Positions 33,830-43,941 of a stretch of 64,000 bases of DNA are shown here, piece by piece; position 1 is the first letter of the stretch; the number at the start of each line of letters is the position of its first letter. A model generated the notes under the pieces. It saw nothing but the letters and a program-made list of their open reading frames with translations. It was not told the origin of the DNA and made no database searches. Origin of the DNA: Lachnospiraceae bacterium (GTDB lineage: Bacteria; Bacillota; Clostridia; Lachnospirales; Lachnospiraceae); the NCBI GenBank assembly GCA_022799175.1, contig JAAWNY010000006.1, forward strand, positions 1 through 64,000. The letters run 5' to 3'. A program made the position numbers and the translations under genes.

Positions 33830-34443
33830 TCTTCTGGGATTTCAATATCAATTTCCAGGTTCCGGAAATAATAGTTCCGGTCCCGCTCATTGATTTCCCG
33901 CAGTACCCGGCAGGGATTCCCCACTGCCACCACGCCGGCAGGAATATCTTTTGTCACAACACTGCCGGCGCCGATAACCGAATCATCGCCAATCGTCACT
34001 CCAGGTAGAATCATGACCATGCCGCCAATCCACACATTATTTCCAATGTGGATGTCTGCATTGAACTGTATTTCTCGTTTCCGCAGATGGGGCTCCACCG
34101 GATGTCCTGCGGAGGATATGGTCACATTCGGGCCGATCATTACATGATTTCCGATATAGATATTTCCGTCATCTGTCATAGTCAAATGAAAATTCGCATA
34201 GACATGATTTCCCAAAAACACATGTTTCCCGCCCCAGTTCGCATAGAAGGGCGGCTCAATATAACATCCCTCGCCGATATGACCAAACATTTCTTGCATC
34301 AGACGCTGCCGTTTTTCCACTTCAGAAGGCAGGGTCCGGTTAAATTCATACATTTTTTCCAGATATCCAAATTGTTCTGCCAAAATCTCTGAATCTCCCG
34401 GATCATAAAGCTTTCCGGCAATCATTCGTTCCTTATTGGTCAT
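33826..34443 (-). CDS. Sugar O-acetyltransferase (maltose/galactoside acetyltransferase type)
   Basis: Left-handed beta-helix acetyltransferase that moves acetyl from acetyl-CoA to a sugar hydroxyl. The 205-aa protein has the N-terminal Mac domain (MTNKERMIAGKLYDPGD), hexapeptide repeats, the catalytic His in ISSAGHPVEPHLR, and the C-terminal IGAGSVVTKDIPAGVVAVGNPCRVLREI. The start ATG 34443 follows AAAGGAGAATCTGAA; ten more residues in the track lack a site. It is the last gene of the binding-protein/chemoreceptor operon, which supports a sugar-related role. Confidence 0.88.
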   Translation of the reverse strand: MTNKERMIAGKLYDPGDSEILAEQFGYLEKMYEFNRTLPSEVEKRQRLMQEMFGHIGEGCYIEPPFYANWGGKHVFLGNHVYANFHLTMTDDGNIYIGNHVMIGPNVTISSAGHPVEPHLRKREIQFNADIHIGNNVWIGGMVMILPGVTIGDDSVIGAGSVVTKDIPAGVVAVGNPCRVLREINERDRNYYFRNLEIDIEIPED

Positions 34444-34459
34444 TTTCAGATTCTCCTTT

Positions 34460-36046
34460 CTATAGATCCACAAACATTTCCATCTGCTTCTTTAACTCGG
34501 CCACAATTTCCTGATTCACATCCATTTTTTCTGTAATATCCGTCATATTCTTTTCCATTTTTCGGGTACTGTCTGCCGCTCCTGTGATTCCGACAGCGCC
34601 CTCGTCCATCGCCTTACTGATGCTGCCAATAGAATTGGCGATTTCTTCCATTGTTCCCCGCAATCGTTCCGTGCGTTCATAAAAGGCGTCCATTGCCCGG
34701 CCAACATAGACAGAATCATCTTTATATTGCTTTCCCGAATCCACAAAGGATCGGAATTCGGTCAATACCGATTCCTTCAGATAATCAACGAGCTCCTGTG
34801 ATTGACGCGAAAGATTATGTACTGCCCCGGTGACCACCTCATTGACATTCTGAATGTGGCTGGCCGTCTCGCCGCAGGAATCTGCCAGCTGACGGATCTC
34901 ATTGGCGACTACTGCAAATCCCTTTCCTGCGGAACCGGCCCGGGCCGCTTCCACAGAGGCATTCAAAGCAATCAGATTGGTAGTGGATGCGATTGCCAGA
35001 ATATCCTTCGTGAGCGCATTTACCTGATCTACACTATTACTTTTTTTGATTGCGTCATCCAGAAGTGCAAGGATTTCTTCCACCTTCGCCTCGATTACTT
35101 CTACATTGCTTTTGGCGGACTGTTGCATCTCATCAGCCCGGATACGCATCTCGGAGGAATAGGTGGTGATAGTACCACATTCTTCAGCCATATTGTTGAC
35201 ATCAACCCGGATATCTGCAGCACTACTGTTGATTTGCGAGGCATTGCTGGCTACATCTTGCATGGCAGAGGACAATTCTCTTACTAGAGAGGCCAAAGAA
35301 CGGGCGCTCTGATGGGAAGTTTTCGTTCGCTTTAACACCTCTCCGGTTACGTCATCAATACGTTTTGAACTTTCCTGAAGAGAGAGCAACATGCTCTTGA
35401 TTGGGTGAATCACGTACTTGAGAATAATGTGGATGGCAAACGACACAAGAACAATCCCGATCACAATAGAGAGCGCTCCTGTTCCAATAGAAATTCCGTA
35501 TACGATCATCAGCTTTTTACGAGCAGAGGCAGTCTGGGTGCGGATGGCCTCGTCAAGCTGATCGATATTTGCTTCCACTGCGGAGCCAAAAGAAGCCACA
35601 TCTCCGTTGGCAATGGCATAAGCCTCTTGTGTCTTGCTGTCCGCACTGGCGCATACCAAATCGACTAAGGCATGTTTAAAGGAATCGTAGTTATCAAGAA
35701 GCTGTTGGTAGGAAGTCTTTTCCTTTTCTGTGATATAGCTGGCAAATTCTGCCAATTCCATATCCAGTTTTTTCTCCTCTGCCTTAATCTGGGCAACTAC
35801 CTCTACCATGGTTCGGTAATCCGTGGCCACGATGTGAGAGAGAGCCATCTTGTGTGTGTTCAGAATCGAACGGCGGATATCTGCCAGCCGGGATTGCTCC
35901 ACCATGGAATTATCGACAATATTGGCGGCATTGGCATTTACATTATGGATACTGAAAATGGCCAGAATATTTGAGATCAGCGCCACAATCCCCAGCAGAA
36001 CAATCGGCAATATCAGACGTTGCTGAATACTAAGCCTGCTTTTCAT
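34460..36046 (-). CDS. Methyl-accepting chemotaxis protein
   Basis: Membrane chemoreceptor of 528 aa. There is a first membrane span near 11-33, an extracellular helical bundle of about 150 residues, and a second span near 185-210. A long coiled-coil cytoplasmic domain follows, with the signalling hairpin AIASTTNLIALNASVEAARAGSAGKGFAVVANEIRQLADSC. The ligand domain looks like a four-helix bundle (4HB_MCP). The gene lies 37 bases after a solute-binding lipoprotein gene and 16 bases before an acetyltransferase, so the three form an operon. The lipoprotein may present its sugar to this receptor. Confidence 0.9.
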   Translation of the reverse strand: MKSRLSIQQRLILPIVLLGIVALISNILAIFSIHNVNANAANIVDNSMVEQSRLADIRRSILNTHKMALSHIVATDYRTMVEVVAQIKAEEKKLDMELAEFASYITEKEKTSYQQLLDNYDSFKHALVDLVCASADSKTQEAYAIANGDVASFGSAVEANIDQLDEAIRTQTASARKKLMIVYGISIGTGALSIVIGIVLVSFAIHIILKYVIHPIKSMLLSLQESSKRIDDVTGEVLKRTKTSHQSARSLASLVRELSSAMQDVASNASQINSSAADIRVDVNNMAEECGTITTYSSEMRIRADEMQQSAKSNVEVIEAKVEEILALLDDAIKKSNSVDQVNALTKDILAIASTTNLIALNASVEAARAGSAGKGFAVVANEIRQLADSCGETASHIQNVNEVVTGAVHNLSRQSQELVDYLKESVLTEFRSFVDSGKQYKDDSVYVGRAMDAFYERTERLRGTMEEIANSIGSISKAMDEGAVGITGAADSTRKMEKNMTDITEKMDVNQEIVAELKKQMEMFVDL

Positions 36047-36083
36047 TTCTTTACCCCTCCAAAACTTTTGATATATTCATTTT

Positions 36084-37322
36084 TTATCTTGCTGTGACCT
36101 TTTCTACCATCTGATCCAGCAGATCCTGAAGATTTTCCTGTTCGGGATTTCCTGCCGCTAAAATTCCAGCAAACTCGGCTACAGGGTCCCAGAATTTTCC
36201 GCCGATTCGTTGCAACTGAGCAAATTCCGACTGTTCCAACAGTGCCGCAATCGCGGGCGCTTTCTGGACGGCGGCCGATTGGGAGGCCCGGATATTGGAC
36301 GGTCCCTGGCCCCGCAATTCAAAACGGAGCTTTTGATTTTCTTCATTGGCAATCCACTTGGCCAGCTGGGAGGCCCAATCATAGTGCTGGGAATAGGCAT
36401 TGACGCCAACTAACTTACAGCCAGAAAAGGATGCCATCTGTAACTGGTCGTCGCGGCAGGTGTAAGTGGGCAGCTTGGTGGCACCAAAATCAGCTCCCCA
36501 TGCCTCTTCGATGGCGACGGCGTTCCACACACCGCTGACCCCGGCGATCACCGTCCCTTCTTGCACCCCGGCCAAAAATTCCGTATCTGTCCAGCTGGCA
36601 AATCCTGGACTTGCAGCAATCTGTGCCATGGCTTGTGCTACATCGATACCACGAATCTTTGTTTCTGTCTGGTTCCAGGTACAGAAGTTGGTGATACCAT
36701 CCGTATTGAGTCCGACTTCCATGCCGGTATTGCCAAAAAAGGAATAGACATACCAGGCAGAAGACCAGTCCATAGTAATGATTTTACGATTTTCTTCTGC
36801 GATTTGCAGCATACGATCTAAAGTTTTTACATCCGATTCGGAAAAGTATTGTTTGTTATAATACATAAAATAGCCATTATCGGATGTCAGAGGATAAGCA
36901 TAAATAGTATTGCCAATGGAAGCCGCCTCAACGGCAGCTGTCAGATTCTCTGCACGTATAGCCTCATCGTCGGTTACCGGCTCAAGGGCTCCGGCGGCTG
37001 CTAAGGAATTCAGCTGGTCATCCGCAAAGGTAAATACATCCGCACCGGCTTCTAAGTTCTCCAGAAGCACATCTTTACAGCTGGATTCTCCCTGAGCCTG
37101 AAAAGTGATCTGAAAATCAGCTTCTCCCTGATGCTGCCTTTCAAAATTATCAATGATCTGATTTAAAAGAACTTCATCCTCTTGCGAACCCCAGACGACC
37201 AATTCTACCAGACGGTTTTCTTCAGGAGAAGTTTTTGTCTCTTGCTGGCGGCTATATTGACAGCCAGTCAGAGCGAGGATTCCTATCATGGTTATGGATA
37301 ACATACGAAGCTTTTTTTTCAT
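36084..37322 (-). CDS. Extracellular solute-binding lipoprotein (sugar type)
   Basis: A 412-aa lipoprotein with a basic start, hydrophobic stretch and lipobox ALTGC, so it is anchored outside the membrane. The rest matches family 1 sugar-binding proteins: LVVWGSQEDEVLLNQIIDNFE, GADVFTFADDQLNSLAAAGALEPV and a C-terminal lobe with ANEENQKLRFELRGQGPSN. The start MKKKLRML is chosen for its signal peptide; 25 further residues in the track have no site. No permease or ATPase gene is nearby. Its operon partner is a chemoreceptor and the divergent gene is an alpha-galactosidase, so galactoside sensing is a fair guess. Confidence 0.87.
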   Translation of the reverse strand: MKKKLRMLSITMIGILALTGCQYSRQQETKTSPEENRLVELVVWGSQEDEVLLNQIIDNFERQHQGEADFQITFQAQGESSCKDVLLENLEAGADVFTFADDQLNSLAAAGALEPVTDDEAIRAENLTAAVEAASIGNTIYAYPLTSDNGYFMYYNKQYFSESDVKTLDRMLQIAEENRKIITMDWSSAWYVYSFFGNTGMEVGLNTDGITNFCTWNQTETKIRGIDVAQAMAQIAASPGFASWTDTEFLAGVQEGTVIAGVSGVWNAVAIEEAWGADFGATKLPTYTCRDDQLQMASFSGCKLVGVNAYSQHYDWASQLAKWIANEENQKLRFELRGQGPSNIRASQSAAVQKAPAIAALLEQSEFAQLQRIGGKFWDPVAEFAGILAAGNPEQENLQDLLDQMVEKVTAR

Positions 37323-37583
37323 AGTACAATCGTTCCTTTTTATCATAATAAAAACAGGAAAATTATAACATTTTTGTCGGCAGATGACAATCTTCACTTT
37401 ACATTTTTCCTGTTTTTTTCTTCATTAAAATACATTTGTATAAGGGAATTTTGGGGAAAGTATGCTAAACTATCCTCACATAAGGAACTATGCGCCAGGA
37501 AAGTGATTCGTGCATGGTTCCCAAAATACATGGTGTCAGGAGAAGGGCCATGCCCATTCTCTTTAGGACAAAAGGAGCGTCAT

Positions 37584-39770
37584 ATGGCAATTATTTATCA
37601 TGAGAAGACGAAAACAATTACTCTTCACACCAAAAACACATCTTACCAGATGAAAATAGGCAATCTGGATTATTTGTTGCATCTTTACTATGGTCCAACC
37701 ATTCCGGATGAGGACATGAACTATCAGGTTATGCAGTATGACCGAGGGTTCTCCGGCAACCCTTATGAATCAAGGAATGCCCGGACCTTCTCGCTAGACG
37801 CCCAGCCCCAAGAATTTACAACCCAGCAACAGGGAGATTTCCGCACAGCCAGCATGGAAGTGGTCAACAGTGACGGAAGTTATTCTTATCATGGAAAGGC
37901 TGTGGAGCATAAAATTTCTCATGGGAAATATCAGCTGGATACCCTTCCGTGCGTATTTGCCAGAGAGACAGACACCGCAGATACCCTGGAGGTGACTCTC
38001 TGTGATGCTGTGAGCAATATAAAGGTGATCCTCCTCTATGGAGTATTTGAAGAAGCCGATATTATTACCCGGGCTGTCAAGGTGGTAAACGGCGGGGATA
38101 AGCCGGTTCATCTGCGAAAAATCATGTCGGTATGTCTAGATTTCCTAAATGGAGCGGATCTGGATCTGGTGAGTTTGCCGGGGCGATACGGACAGGAGCG
38201 GCAGGTAGAGCGGCAGCCCATGACGCATCATATTCATACGATTGGCAGTGTCCGCGGCTCCTCCAGCCATCAGCAGAATCCTTTTGTGATTCTCTGCGAT
38301 CGGGAGGCTTCGGAGGATTATGGCAGATGCTATGGCTTTTCTCTGATGTACAGCGGCAATTTCCTAGCCGAGGTAGAGCTCGACCAGTACGATCAGTTGC
38401 GTTTGGTGATGGGGATCCATCCCAAGCAGTTCTTTTATGAATTGAAGCCGGGGGAGACCTTTGAGGGACCGGAAGTGGTGATGGCATTTAGCAGCTATGG
38501 TTTTACGGGATTAAGTCATCTCTATCATGATTTTTACCGCACCAATCTTTGTCGCAGCAAATTTGTAAGCGAGGTGCAGCGGCCAGTGCTGATTAACAGC
38601 TGGGAGGCAGCGTTTATGGATTTTGATGACGTCAAGCTGGTCGAGATTGCCAAAGCCGCCAAAAACATGGGAGTCGATCTCTTAGTTATGGATGATGGAT
38701 GGTTCGGTAAGCGCGATGATGACAACAGTGGTCTGGGAGACTGGTTTGTCAATGAGGACAAGATTAAATGCGGTCTTCACAAACTGGTGGAGCAGATCAA
38801 TGATCTGGATATGAAATTTGGTATTTGGTTCGAGCCGGAAATGGTTTCTGAGGATAGTGATCTTTATCGCGCCCATCCAGATTGGGCTATGCAGATTCCG
38901 GGAAGACATGCTGTGCGCAGCCGGAATCAGATGGCGCTGGATATGAGCCGAAAAGAGGTCCAGGACTATCTGATCGAAAAGATCAATGCCATTTTGGATG
39001 ATGCCAATATCTACTATGTAAAATGGGATATCAACCGCTCTCTGGCAGATATCTGGTCCAATGATTTGCCAGCTGAAAAGCAAGGAGAAGTATATCACCG
39101 CTATATTCTGGGCTTGTACCGGGTGATGGATGCGATCATTCTGACTCATCCAGACATTCTGTTTGAAGGCTGCAGTGGAGGAGGAGGTCGCTATGATCCG
39201 GCTATGCTGCATTATTATCCTCAGTACTGGGTCAGTGATAACAACAATCCGATTGACCGTCTGAAGCTTCACTATGGCACCTCTTTTGTGTACCCTACCT
39301 GTACGATGGGCGCTCACATTTCAGATAGCGGCAAATTCGTTCCTCTGGAGACAAAAGCAGTGGTAGCAATGTGCGGGACCTTCGGATACGAACTGGATGC
39401 CACTCACCTTTCCCGAAAGGAGCAGGAGATCTGCAAGAAGCAGAGTGAAAAATTCCGCAAATATTATCATATTACCTTTAAAGGTGATTTTTATCGTTTA
39501 ACGAATCCTTTCCAAATGGGAAATATGACAGCATGGCAACATGTGACCAAGGATAAGAGTGAGGCATTATTAAGTGTAGTGGTCACAAATCTGACTTGTA
39601 ATGGGCCACAGGAATATATTCGAGCCAAGGGATTAGATCCCCAGGCCATGTATTCCGTCAATGGCAACAAGGAGCTTCGCTCCGGTTCGGCTCTGATGAA
39701 TGCCGGATTGCCTATCAATCGGGAGATCCCAGAATATTCGGCATTTCAGTTTCATCTGGTAAAGAAATAA
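37584..39770 (+). CDS. GH36 alpha-galactosidase
   Basis: Removes terminal alpha-galactose from raffinose-family sugars or galactomannan. The 728-aa enzyme has the N-terminal beta-sandwich, then the barrel with WEAAFMDFDDVKLVEIAKAAKNMGVDLLVMDDGWFG, the nucleophile Asp near 482 in YYVKWDINRS, and the acid/base Asp near 552 in YWVSDNNNPIDR, with GCSGGGGRYDP between. There is no signal peptide, so the substrate must be imported. The start is ATG 37584 behind AAAGGAGCGTCAT; the 70-residue extension in the track crosses the promoter region. The size is standard for clostridial GH36. Confidence 0.93.
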   Translation: MAIIYHEKTKTITLHTKNTSYQMKIGNLDYLLHLYYGPTIPDEDMNYQVMQYDRGFSGNPYESRNARTFSLDAQPQEFTTQQQGDFRTASMEVVNSDGSYSYHGKAVEHKISHGKYQLDTLPCVFARETDTADTLEVTLCDAVSNIKVILLYGVFEEADIITRAVKVVNGGDKPVHLRKIMSVCLDFLNGADLDLVSLPGRYGQERQVERQPMTHHIHTIGSVRGSSSHQQNPFVILCDREASEDYGRCYGFSLMYSGNFLAEVELDQYDQLRLVMGIHPKQFFYELKPGETFEGPEVVMAFSSYGFTGLSHLYHDFYRTNLCRSKFVSEVQRPVLINSWEAAFMDFDDVKLVEIAKAAKNMGVDLLVMDDGWFGKRDDDNSGLGDWFVNEDKIKCGLHKLVEQINDLDMKFGIWFEPEMVSEDSDLYRAHPDWAMQIPGRHAVRSRNQMALDMSRKEVQDYLIEKINAILDDANIYYVKWDINRSLADIWSNDLPAEKQGEVYHRYILGLYRVMDAIILTHPDILFEGCSGGGGRYDPAMLHYYPQYWVSDNNNPIDRLKLHYGTSFVYPTCTMGAHISDSGKFVPLETKAVVAMCGTFGYELDATHLSRKEQEICKKQSEKFRKYYHITFKGDFYRLTNPFQMGNMTAWQHVTKDKSEALLSVVVTNLTCNGPQEYIRAKGLDPQAMYSVNGNKELRSGSALMNAGLPINREIPEYSAFQFHLVKK

Positions 39771-39910
39771 TAGATTAAGAAAAAGAGAAAATAAGCCATT
39801 GGTCATTTCCATAATTCTGTGTTTAGATGGTTCTTATACACGGAATATGAGAGATGACGGATGGTTTATTTTTTGACGCCTTTTTTCGTTGTGGAACACG
39901 ATCGTTATAC

Positions 39911-40465
39911 TTAAAAAGAAGGCGGGGTGATGGCAAAAATCACTTGTACAGGCGCATTGGAGTGATTGTGCCAGACGTGCTGGGACTGCGGCGGGATACG
40001 CACACTGTCGCCTTGCCGGAGTGTGAAATGGCGGGATTCCATCTCAAGTTCCACACATTCCCCGGAATAGAGAAAGGCGACTTCCTCGCCGATATGTCCC
40101 TGGGCATGCAGATTGGAACTGGAACCAGCTGGAATTACCATCATGCAGAATTCGATACTACCCCTGGTATCGGGGGTAAGTAGTTCATAGATGACATCAG
40201 GCTCGTTTTTTCTGCCAATAGTCTTGCGGGTGTTGGGAGTAACTACGGGGGGATCTTCCGTTTCTTCCCTAAAAAAGTGATAGAGTGGGGCATCAAGAGC
40301 GCTAGCAAGCGCTCGTAGAGTATTGATGGATGGATTTACCTGGCCATTCTCAATCTGGCTGAGCATCGAGGCGGTGATACCGGCGGCAGAGGAGAGTTTG
40401 CGGATAGAATTTTTCTGTTTCAAACGTAATTCTTGTATTTTTTTTCCTATGTTTAAATCGTCCAA
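39911..40465 (-). CDS. XRE-cupin transcriptional regulator
   Basis: The 184-aa regulator has an N-terminal XRE helix-turn-helix (IGKKIQELRLKQKNSIRKLSSAAGITASMLSQIENG) and a C-terminal cupin barrel (residues about 105-182, HIGEEVAFLYSGECVELEMESRHFTLRQGDSVRIPPQSQHVWHN) that would bind a small ligand. The TTG start at 40465 has AAAGGAG six bases upstream; the ATG 24 bases earlier is the alternative. It is divergent from the D-aminoacylase operon and most likely controls it from the shared 390-base intergenic region, in the manner of other XRE-cupin regulators of catabolic genes. Confidence 0.88.
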   Translation of the reverse strand: MDDLNIGKKIQELRLKQKNSIRKLSSAAGITASMLSQIENGQVNPSINTLRALASALDAPLYHFFREETEDPPVVTPNTRKTIGRKNEPDVIYELLTPDTRGSIEFCMMVIPAGSSSNLHAQGHIGEEVAFLYSGECVELEMESRHFTLRQGDSVRIPPQSQHVWHNHSNAPVQVIFAITPPSF

Positions 40466-40853
40466 GATAAGCTCCTTTCGGGGGATCATTATTTTTGATT
40501 TTGCTGAGTATTGCATTTATGTAGAAGTATATCATATTTTTAGAATTATTGAAATGAATTTGAAGATACATTACATGCGGGGGAGAGCTGAGAGAAGGGG
40601 ACACCTCCCAGTAATAATTAATGTGTTTAATATAAATTAACAAAATGATGGAGATAAAAGACTAAGGCAAAAGGAATTTATCAAAAAATGTCAAGTAATA
40701 AGAATATTTAACAAAATATATTAATTATAATTTAAAAATATTGACATTATGACGAGAAAGTGTTAATCTATAATTAACAAAGTTCCGGAATGGAAATAAA
40801 GCCGTACTGCAGAACGGGGAACCTGTTGGCAATGAGAGAAAGGAGTTTCAGGG
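40466..40853. promoter_or_regulatory. Divergent control region of the D-amino-acid module
   Basis: The AT-rich intergenic region holds a plus-strand promoter, TTGACA (40741-40746), 17 bases, TAATCT (40764-40769). A perfect inverted repeat GTTAAT-5-ATTAAC (40762-40778) covers the -10. The motif TTAACAAA recurs three times in the same orientation, at 40637, 40708 and 40774, spaced 71 and 66 bases (about six to seven helical turns). These are plausible operators for the XRE-cupin protein, perhaps with looping. Nothing coding is seen here. Confidence 0.55.
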
Positions 40854-42458
40854 ATGTTGGATGTGTGGATTAAAAATGCAAAAATAATTGATGGCAGCGG
40901 AGCGCCGGCTTTTGAAGGGAATGTGGGGATTCGAGACGGTAAGTTGGTGATGGATCGGGGGAATGAGGAGGCAAAAGAAGTGATTGACGCGGCTGGACGT
41001 TATGTCTGTCCGGGATTTATCGATGCACATTCTCATGGAGATATGATTCTTGGTACGGAGGATGCTCATCTGTTTAAGACAACCCAGGGGGTTACCACAG
41101 AGATTGTGGGACAATGTGGGCTGTCGATGGCGCCGGTTGCGCAGGAACATCTGGCAGATATCCAAAATATGTTGTCCATGGGTACTACCTGGTTTCCGGA
41201 AGACATGAAGAACTGGGAAAGCTATGGTCGGTTTTTGGACTACGCTAAGAAGCGGCCGTTAACGGCGAATGTCAAGATGTATATCGGACACAGCAGTTTG
41301 CGGATTGCGGTGATGGGTATGGCGAACCGTCCGGCTACAGAGGAAGAGCTGGAGAAGATGAAGAATATTTTGCGTGACGCGATGGAAGCGGGAGCGGCTG
41401 GATTTTCGACAGGATTGATCTATACACCAAGCTGTTATGCAGAGGAGCGGGAAATTATTGAGCTGGCAAAGGTGATTGCGCCTTATGACGGGATATATGC
41501 TAGCCATATGCGCAATGAGTCCAATGAGATTGTCGAGGCTGTAAAAGAGACGATCCATGTGGGAAGACAGGCAGGTGTTCGTGTGGACATTTCTCATCAC
41601 AAAATGCTGGGTAAGCCAAATTGGGGAAAACAGAAGGAAACTCTGCGGCTGATTCATGAGGCGCGGCAGGAGGGAATTCAGGTGATCTGCGATCAGTATC
41701 CATATACCTGTAATATGACGACATTGAATGCATGTATGCCGCCGTGGTATTTTGAAAACGGGTTTCGTTCCATGACGGATAAGCTGAGAGATCCGGAGTT
41801 TCGTAAAAAGTTGAGAGCAGAGATGGAAGACGCCTCGACACCTTATGACAATTACTATCTGAATGCCGGCGGCTGGGGCGGTGTATATGTCTATTCCTCA
41901 TCAAAAACTCCGCTGGCAGAAGGGAAATTTATCACAGAATATGCCAGAGAGATTGGCAAGGATGAATGGGACGCGTTTTTTGACTTATGTGTGGAAAATA
42001 ATTGTGAGACCGGCGGCGTGTTTAGCAGTATGTGTGATGAAGATGTATGTGAGATTATTCGGGATCCTTATTGTATCGTGGGTAGTGATGGGCTGACGAG
42101 AAGCTGGAAAGAGAAGGGACATCCCCGCGCTAGCGGCACGTTTCCCCATGCCATTACTTATTTTGTCAAAGAGAAGGGGATTTTGACGTTGGAGGAGGCG
42201 ATTCATAAGATGACGGGATTGACGGCAGAATACCTTTTAGTGAAAAATAAGGGACTGATTCGGGAAGGTTACGATGCAGATCTGTTGATTTTTGATTATG
42301 ACCGTTTGCAGGACACTGCCACTTACAGTAACTCCAACAGCATTACGGAAGGAATAGATTATGTGTTTGTCAATGGAGAAGTTGTCTGGCAGGACAAGGA
42401 ATTCACTGGACGTACGCCGGGCAGGATTCTTTGTCATGGGGAGCGTTTACAGGGATGA
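40854..42458 (+). CDS. N-acyl-D-amino-acid deacylase
   Basis: Zinc amidohydrolase that frees D-amino acids from N-acyl forms. The 534-aa protein starts with the small beta domain (WIKNAKIIDGSGAPAFEGNVGIRDGKL), then the metal site FIDAHSHGDM, the GVTTEIVGQCGLSMAP loop, SHMRNESNEIVEAVKE, DISHHKMLGKPNWGK and the late ASGTFPHAITYFVKEKGILTLEEAIHKMTGL. All are typical of D-aminoacylases. The start follows AAAGGAGTTTCAGGG. It is the first gene of a three-gene operon with a transporter and D-serine dehydratase. Confidence 0.92.
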   Translation: MLDVWIKNAKIIDGSGAPAFEGNVGIRDGKLVMDRGNEEAKEVIDAAGRYVCPGFIDAHSHGDMILGTEDAHLFKTTQGVTTEIVGQCGLSMAPVAQEHLADIQNMLSMGTTWFPEDMKNWESYGRFLDYAKKRPLTANVKMYIGHSSLRIAVMGMANRPATEEELEKMKNILRDAMEAGAAGFSTGLIYTPSCYAEEREIIELAKVIAPYDGIYASHMRNESNEIVEAVKETIHVGRQAGVRVDISHHKMLGKPNWGKQKETLRLIHEARQEGIQVICDQYPYTCNMTTLNACMPPWYFENGFRSMTDKLRDPEFRKKLRAEMEDASTPYDNYYLNAGGWGGVYVYSSSKTPLAEGKFITEYAREIGKDEWDAFFDLCVENNCETGGVFSSMCDEDVCEIIRDPYCIVGSDGLTRSWKEKGHPRASGTFPHAITYFVKEKGILTLEEAIHKMTGLTAEYLLVKNKGLIREGYDADLLIFDYDRLQDTATYSNSNSITEGIDYVFVNGEVVWQDKEFTGRTPGRILCHGERLQG

Positions 42459-42502
42459 ACGGATAGCGAATGATATCACCGTTATGAAGAAAGGGGAAGA
42501 AT

Positions 42503-43876
42503 ATGAACGTATTGATCGCATTTGTGATAACCATGATCCTTTTGCTGGTGTCTTTGATTATATTTAAAGTCAGCCCGGGAGTGTCTCTGTTTGTATGCGC
42601 CATTATTATGGCATTGCTTTGCGGGCTTCCGCTTACGGACACATTGGGATATTTGACCAGCGGTTTCGGGAGTATCATGACTAGCATCGGTCTGTTGATT
42701 CTGTTTGGCGGAATTTTTGGAATGATGCTGGGAGATTCCGGCGGTATGGAGGAATTGGCCAAAGGGCTGCTTCGTACATTTGGCAAAAAGAATGATATGT
42801 TAGCGCTGAATCTGGCAGGATTTATTGTTTCGATTCCGGTGTATTTTGGTTCTGCCTATATTACCTTGAATCCACTGGTAACTAGTCTGCAAAAGTTTAC
42901 AAAGAAGAAGACGTCTGCCTATGTAGCGGCGCTGTTTACAGGGCTTTTGCTGACACATTGTGTGGTGGCGCCAACGCCGGGACCGTTAGCGGTAGCCGGA
43001 CAGATCGGAGCTAACGTGGGATGGTTTATCATCTACGGAATTGTCGTTGCGCTTCCCGCAAGCTTGCTATGTGGCTGGCAATATGCTAATATCTTAAATA
43101 GCAGGGGAACCAAGGTTGAGAATGAGGAAGGAAAGGCGGAAGCGGCGAGGATTCTTAACGACGAAGAGCTTTTAAGGGCCGATCCGGGAAAACCTTCTGC
43201 AGGTTTGACGTTAATGTTGATTGCGCTTCCGATTGTGTTGATTGTTATCAATTCTGTCTGTAGTGTGCTGTTGCCGGCGGAGCATGTGTTGAATTTGATA
43301 TTTGGATTTTTGGGCAATAATAATGTTGCGCTGTTTATTGCTATGATCGTATCTGGTTTTGTGCTGCGGGGATATCTGGTGCCTACAATTAGTCCTACTC
43401 TGTGGAATTATATTGACAAAACTTCGGATTCTATGGGAAATATTCTGATGGTGATTGGTTGTGGAAACTGTTTCGGAACCATTCTGCAGAAGAGCGGGCT
43501 GGGCGACGCGCTGGTGGAATTGCTATCGAAAATGAATATTCCGGTTATTCTACTGGCATTTATGTTGGCGATGATCATCCGTGCGGCGGTTGGTTCGGCT
43601 ACCGTTGCGATGTTGACTACGGTGTCGATTGTAGGACCTACTGCCGTGGCCATGGGGATGTCACCGATTATTGTCGGATTGGCCATCTGCGTGGGTACTG
43701 TCGGACTTACTTTACCAACGGACGCTGCTTTTTGGATGCCGGCAAGATACAGCAATCTGACGGTTAAGGAAGCGTTTGTGGCGACAACGTATTCGACAAC
43801 GTTGGCAAGCGTTACCGGTTTTGCGGTGGTATTAATTCTCAATGTCTTTGCCGGTATTTTGCCGGGGATGTTCTGA
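42503..43876 (+). CDS. GntP-family permease
   Basis: Proton symporter of 457 aa with about 12 hydrophobic segments. It has the GntP family patterns LTDTLGYLTSGFGSIMTSIGLLILFGGIFG, HCVVAPTPGPLAVAG and AAVGSATVAMLTTVSIVGPTAVAMG. Many family members carry gluconate; DsdX carries D-serine. Its place between a D-aminoacylase and D-serine dehydratase suggests that it imports a D-amino acid or its N-acyl form. It follows the deacylase by 44 bases with GAAAGGGGAAGAAT as ribosome site. Confidence 0.88.
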   Translation: MNVLIAFVITMILLLVSLIIFKVSPGVSLFVCAIIMALLCGLPLTDTLGYLTSGFGSIMTSIGLLILFGGIFGMMLGDSGGMEELAKGLLRTFGKKNDMLALNLAGFIVSIPVYFGSAYITLNPLVTSLQKFTKKKTSAYVAALFTGLLLTHCVVAPTPGPLAVAGQIGANVGWFIIYGIVVALPASLLCGWQYANILNSRGTKVENEEGKAEAARILNDEELLRADPGKPSAGLTLMLIALPIVLIVINSVCSVLLPAEHVLNLIFGFLGNNNVALFIAMIVSGFVLRGYLVPTISPTLWNYIDKTSDSMGNILMVIGCGNCFGTILQKSGLGDALVELLSKMNIPVILLAFMLAMIIRAAVGSATVAMLTTVSIVGPTAVAMGMSPIIVGLAICVGTVGLTLPTDAAFWMPARYSNLTVKEAFVATTYSTTLASVTGFAVVLILNVFAGILPGMF

Positions 43877-43941
43877 GACAATGATATTGCTTGACGGAAC
43901 AGTTGTGTTTTGAAAAATAATCAGGAAAAGGAAATGATAGA

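Noticed and set aside
34802-35287. 161-codon open frame on the plus strand
   Set aside because: Antisense to the chemoreceptor signalling domain.
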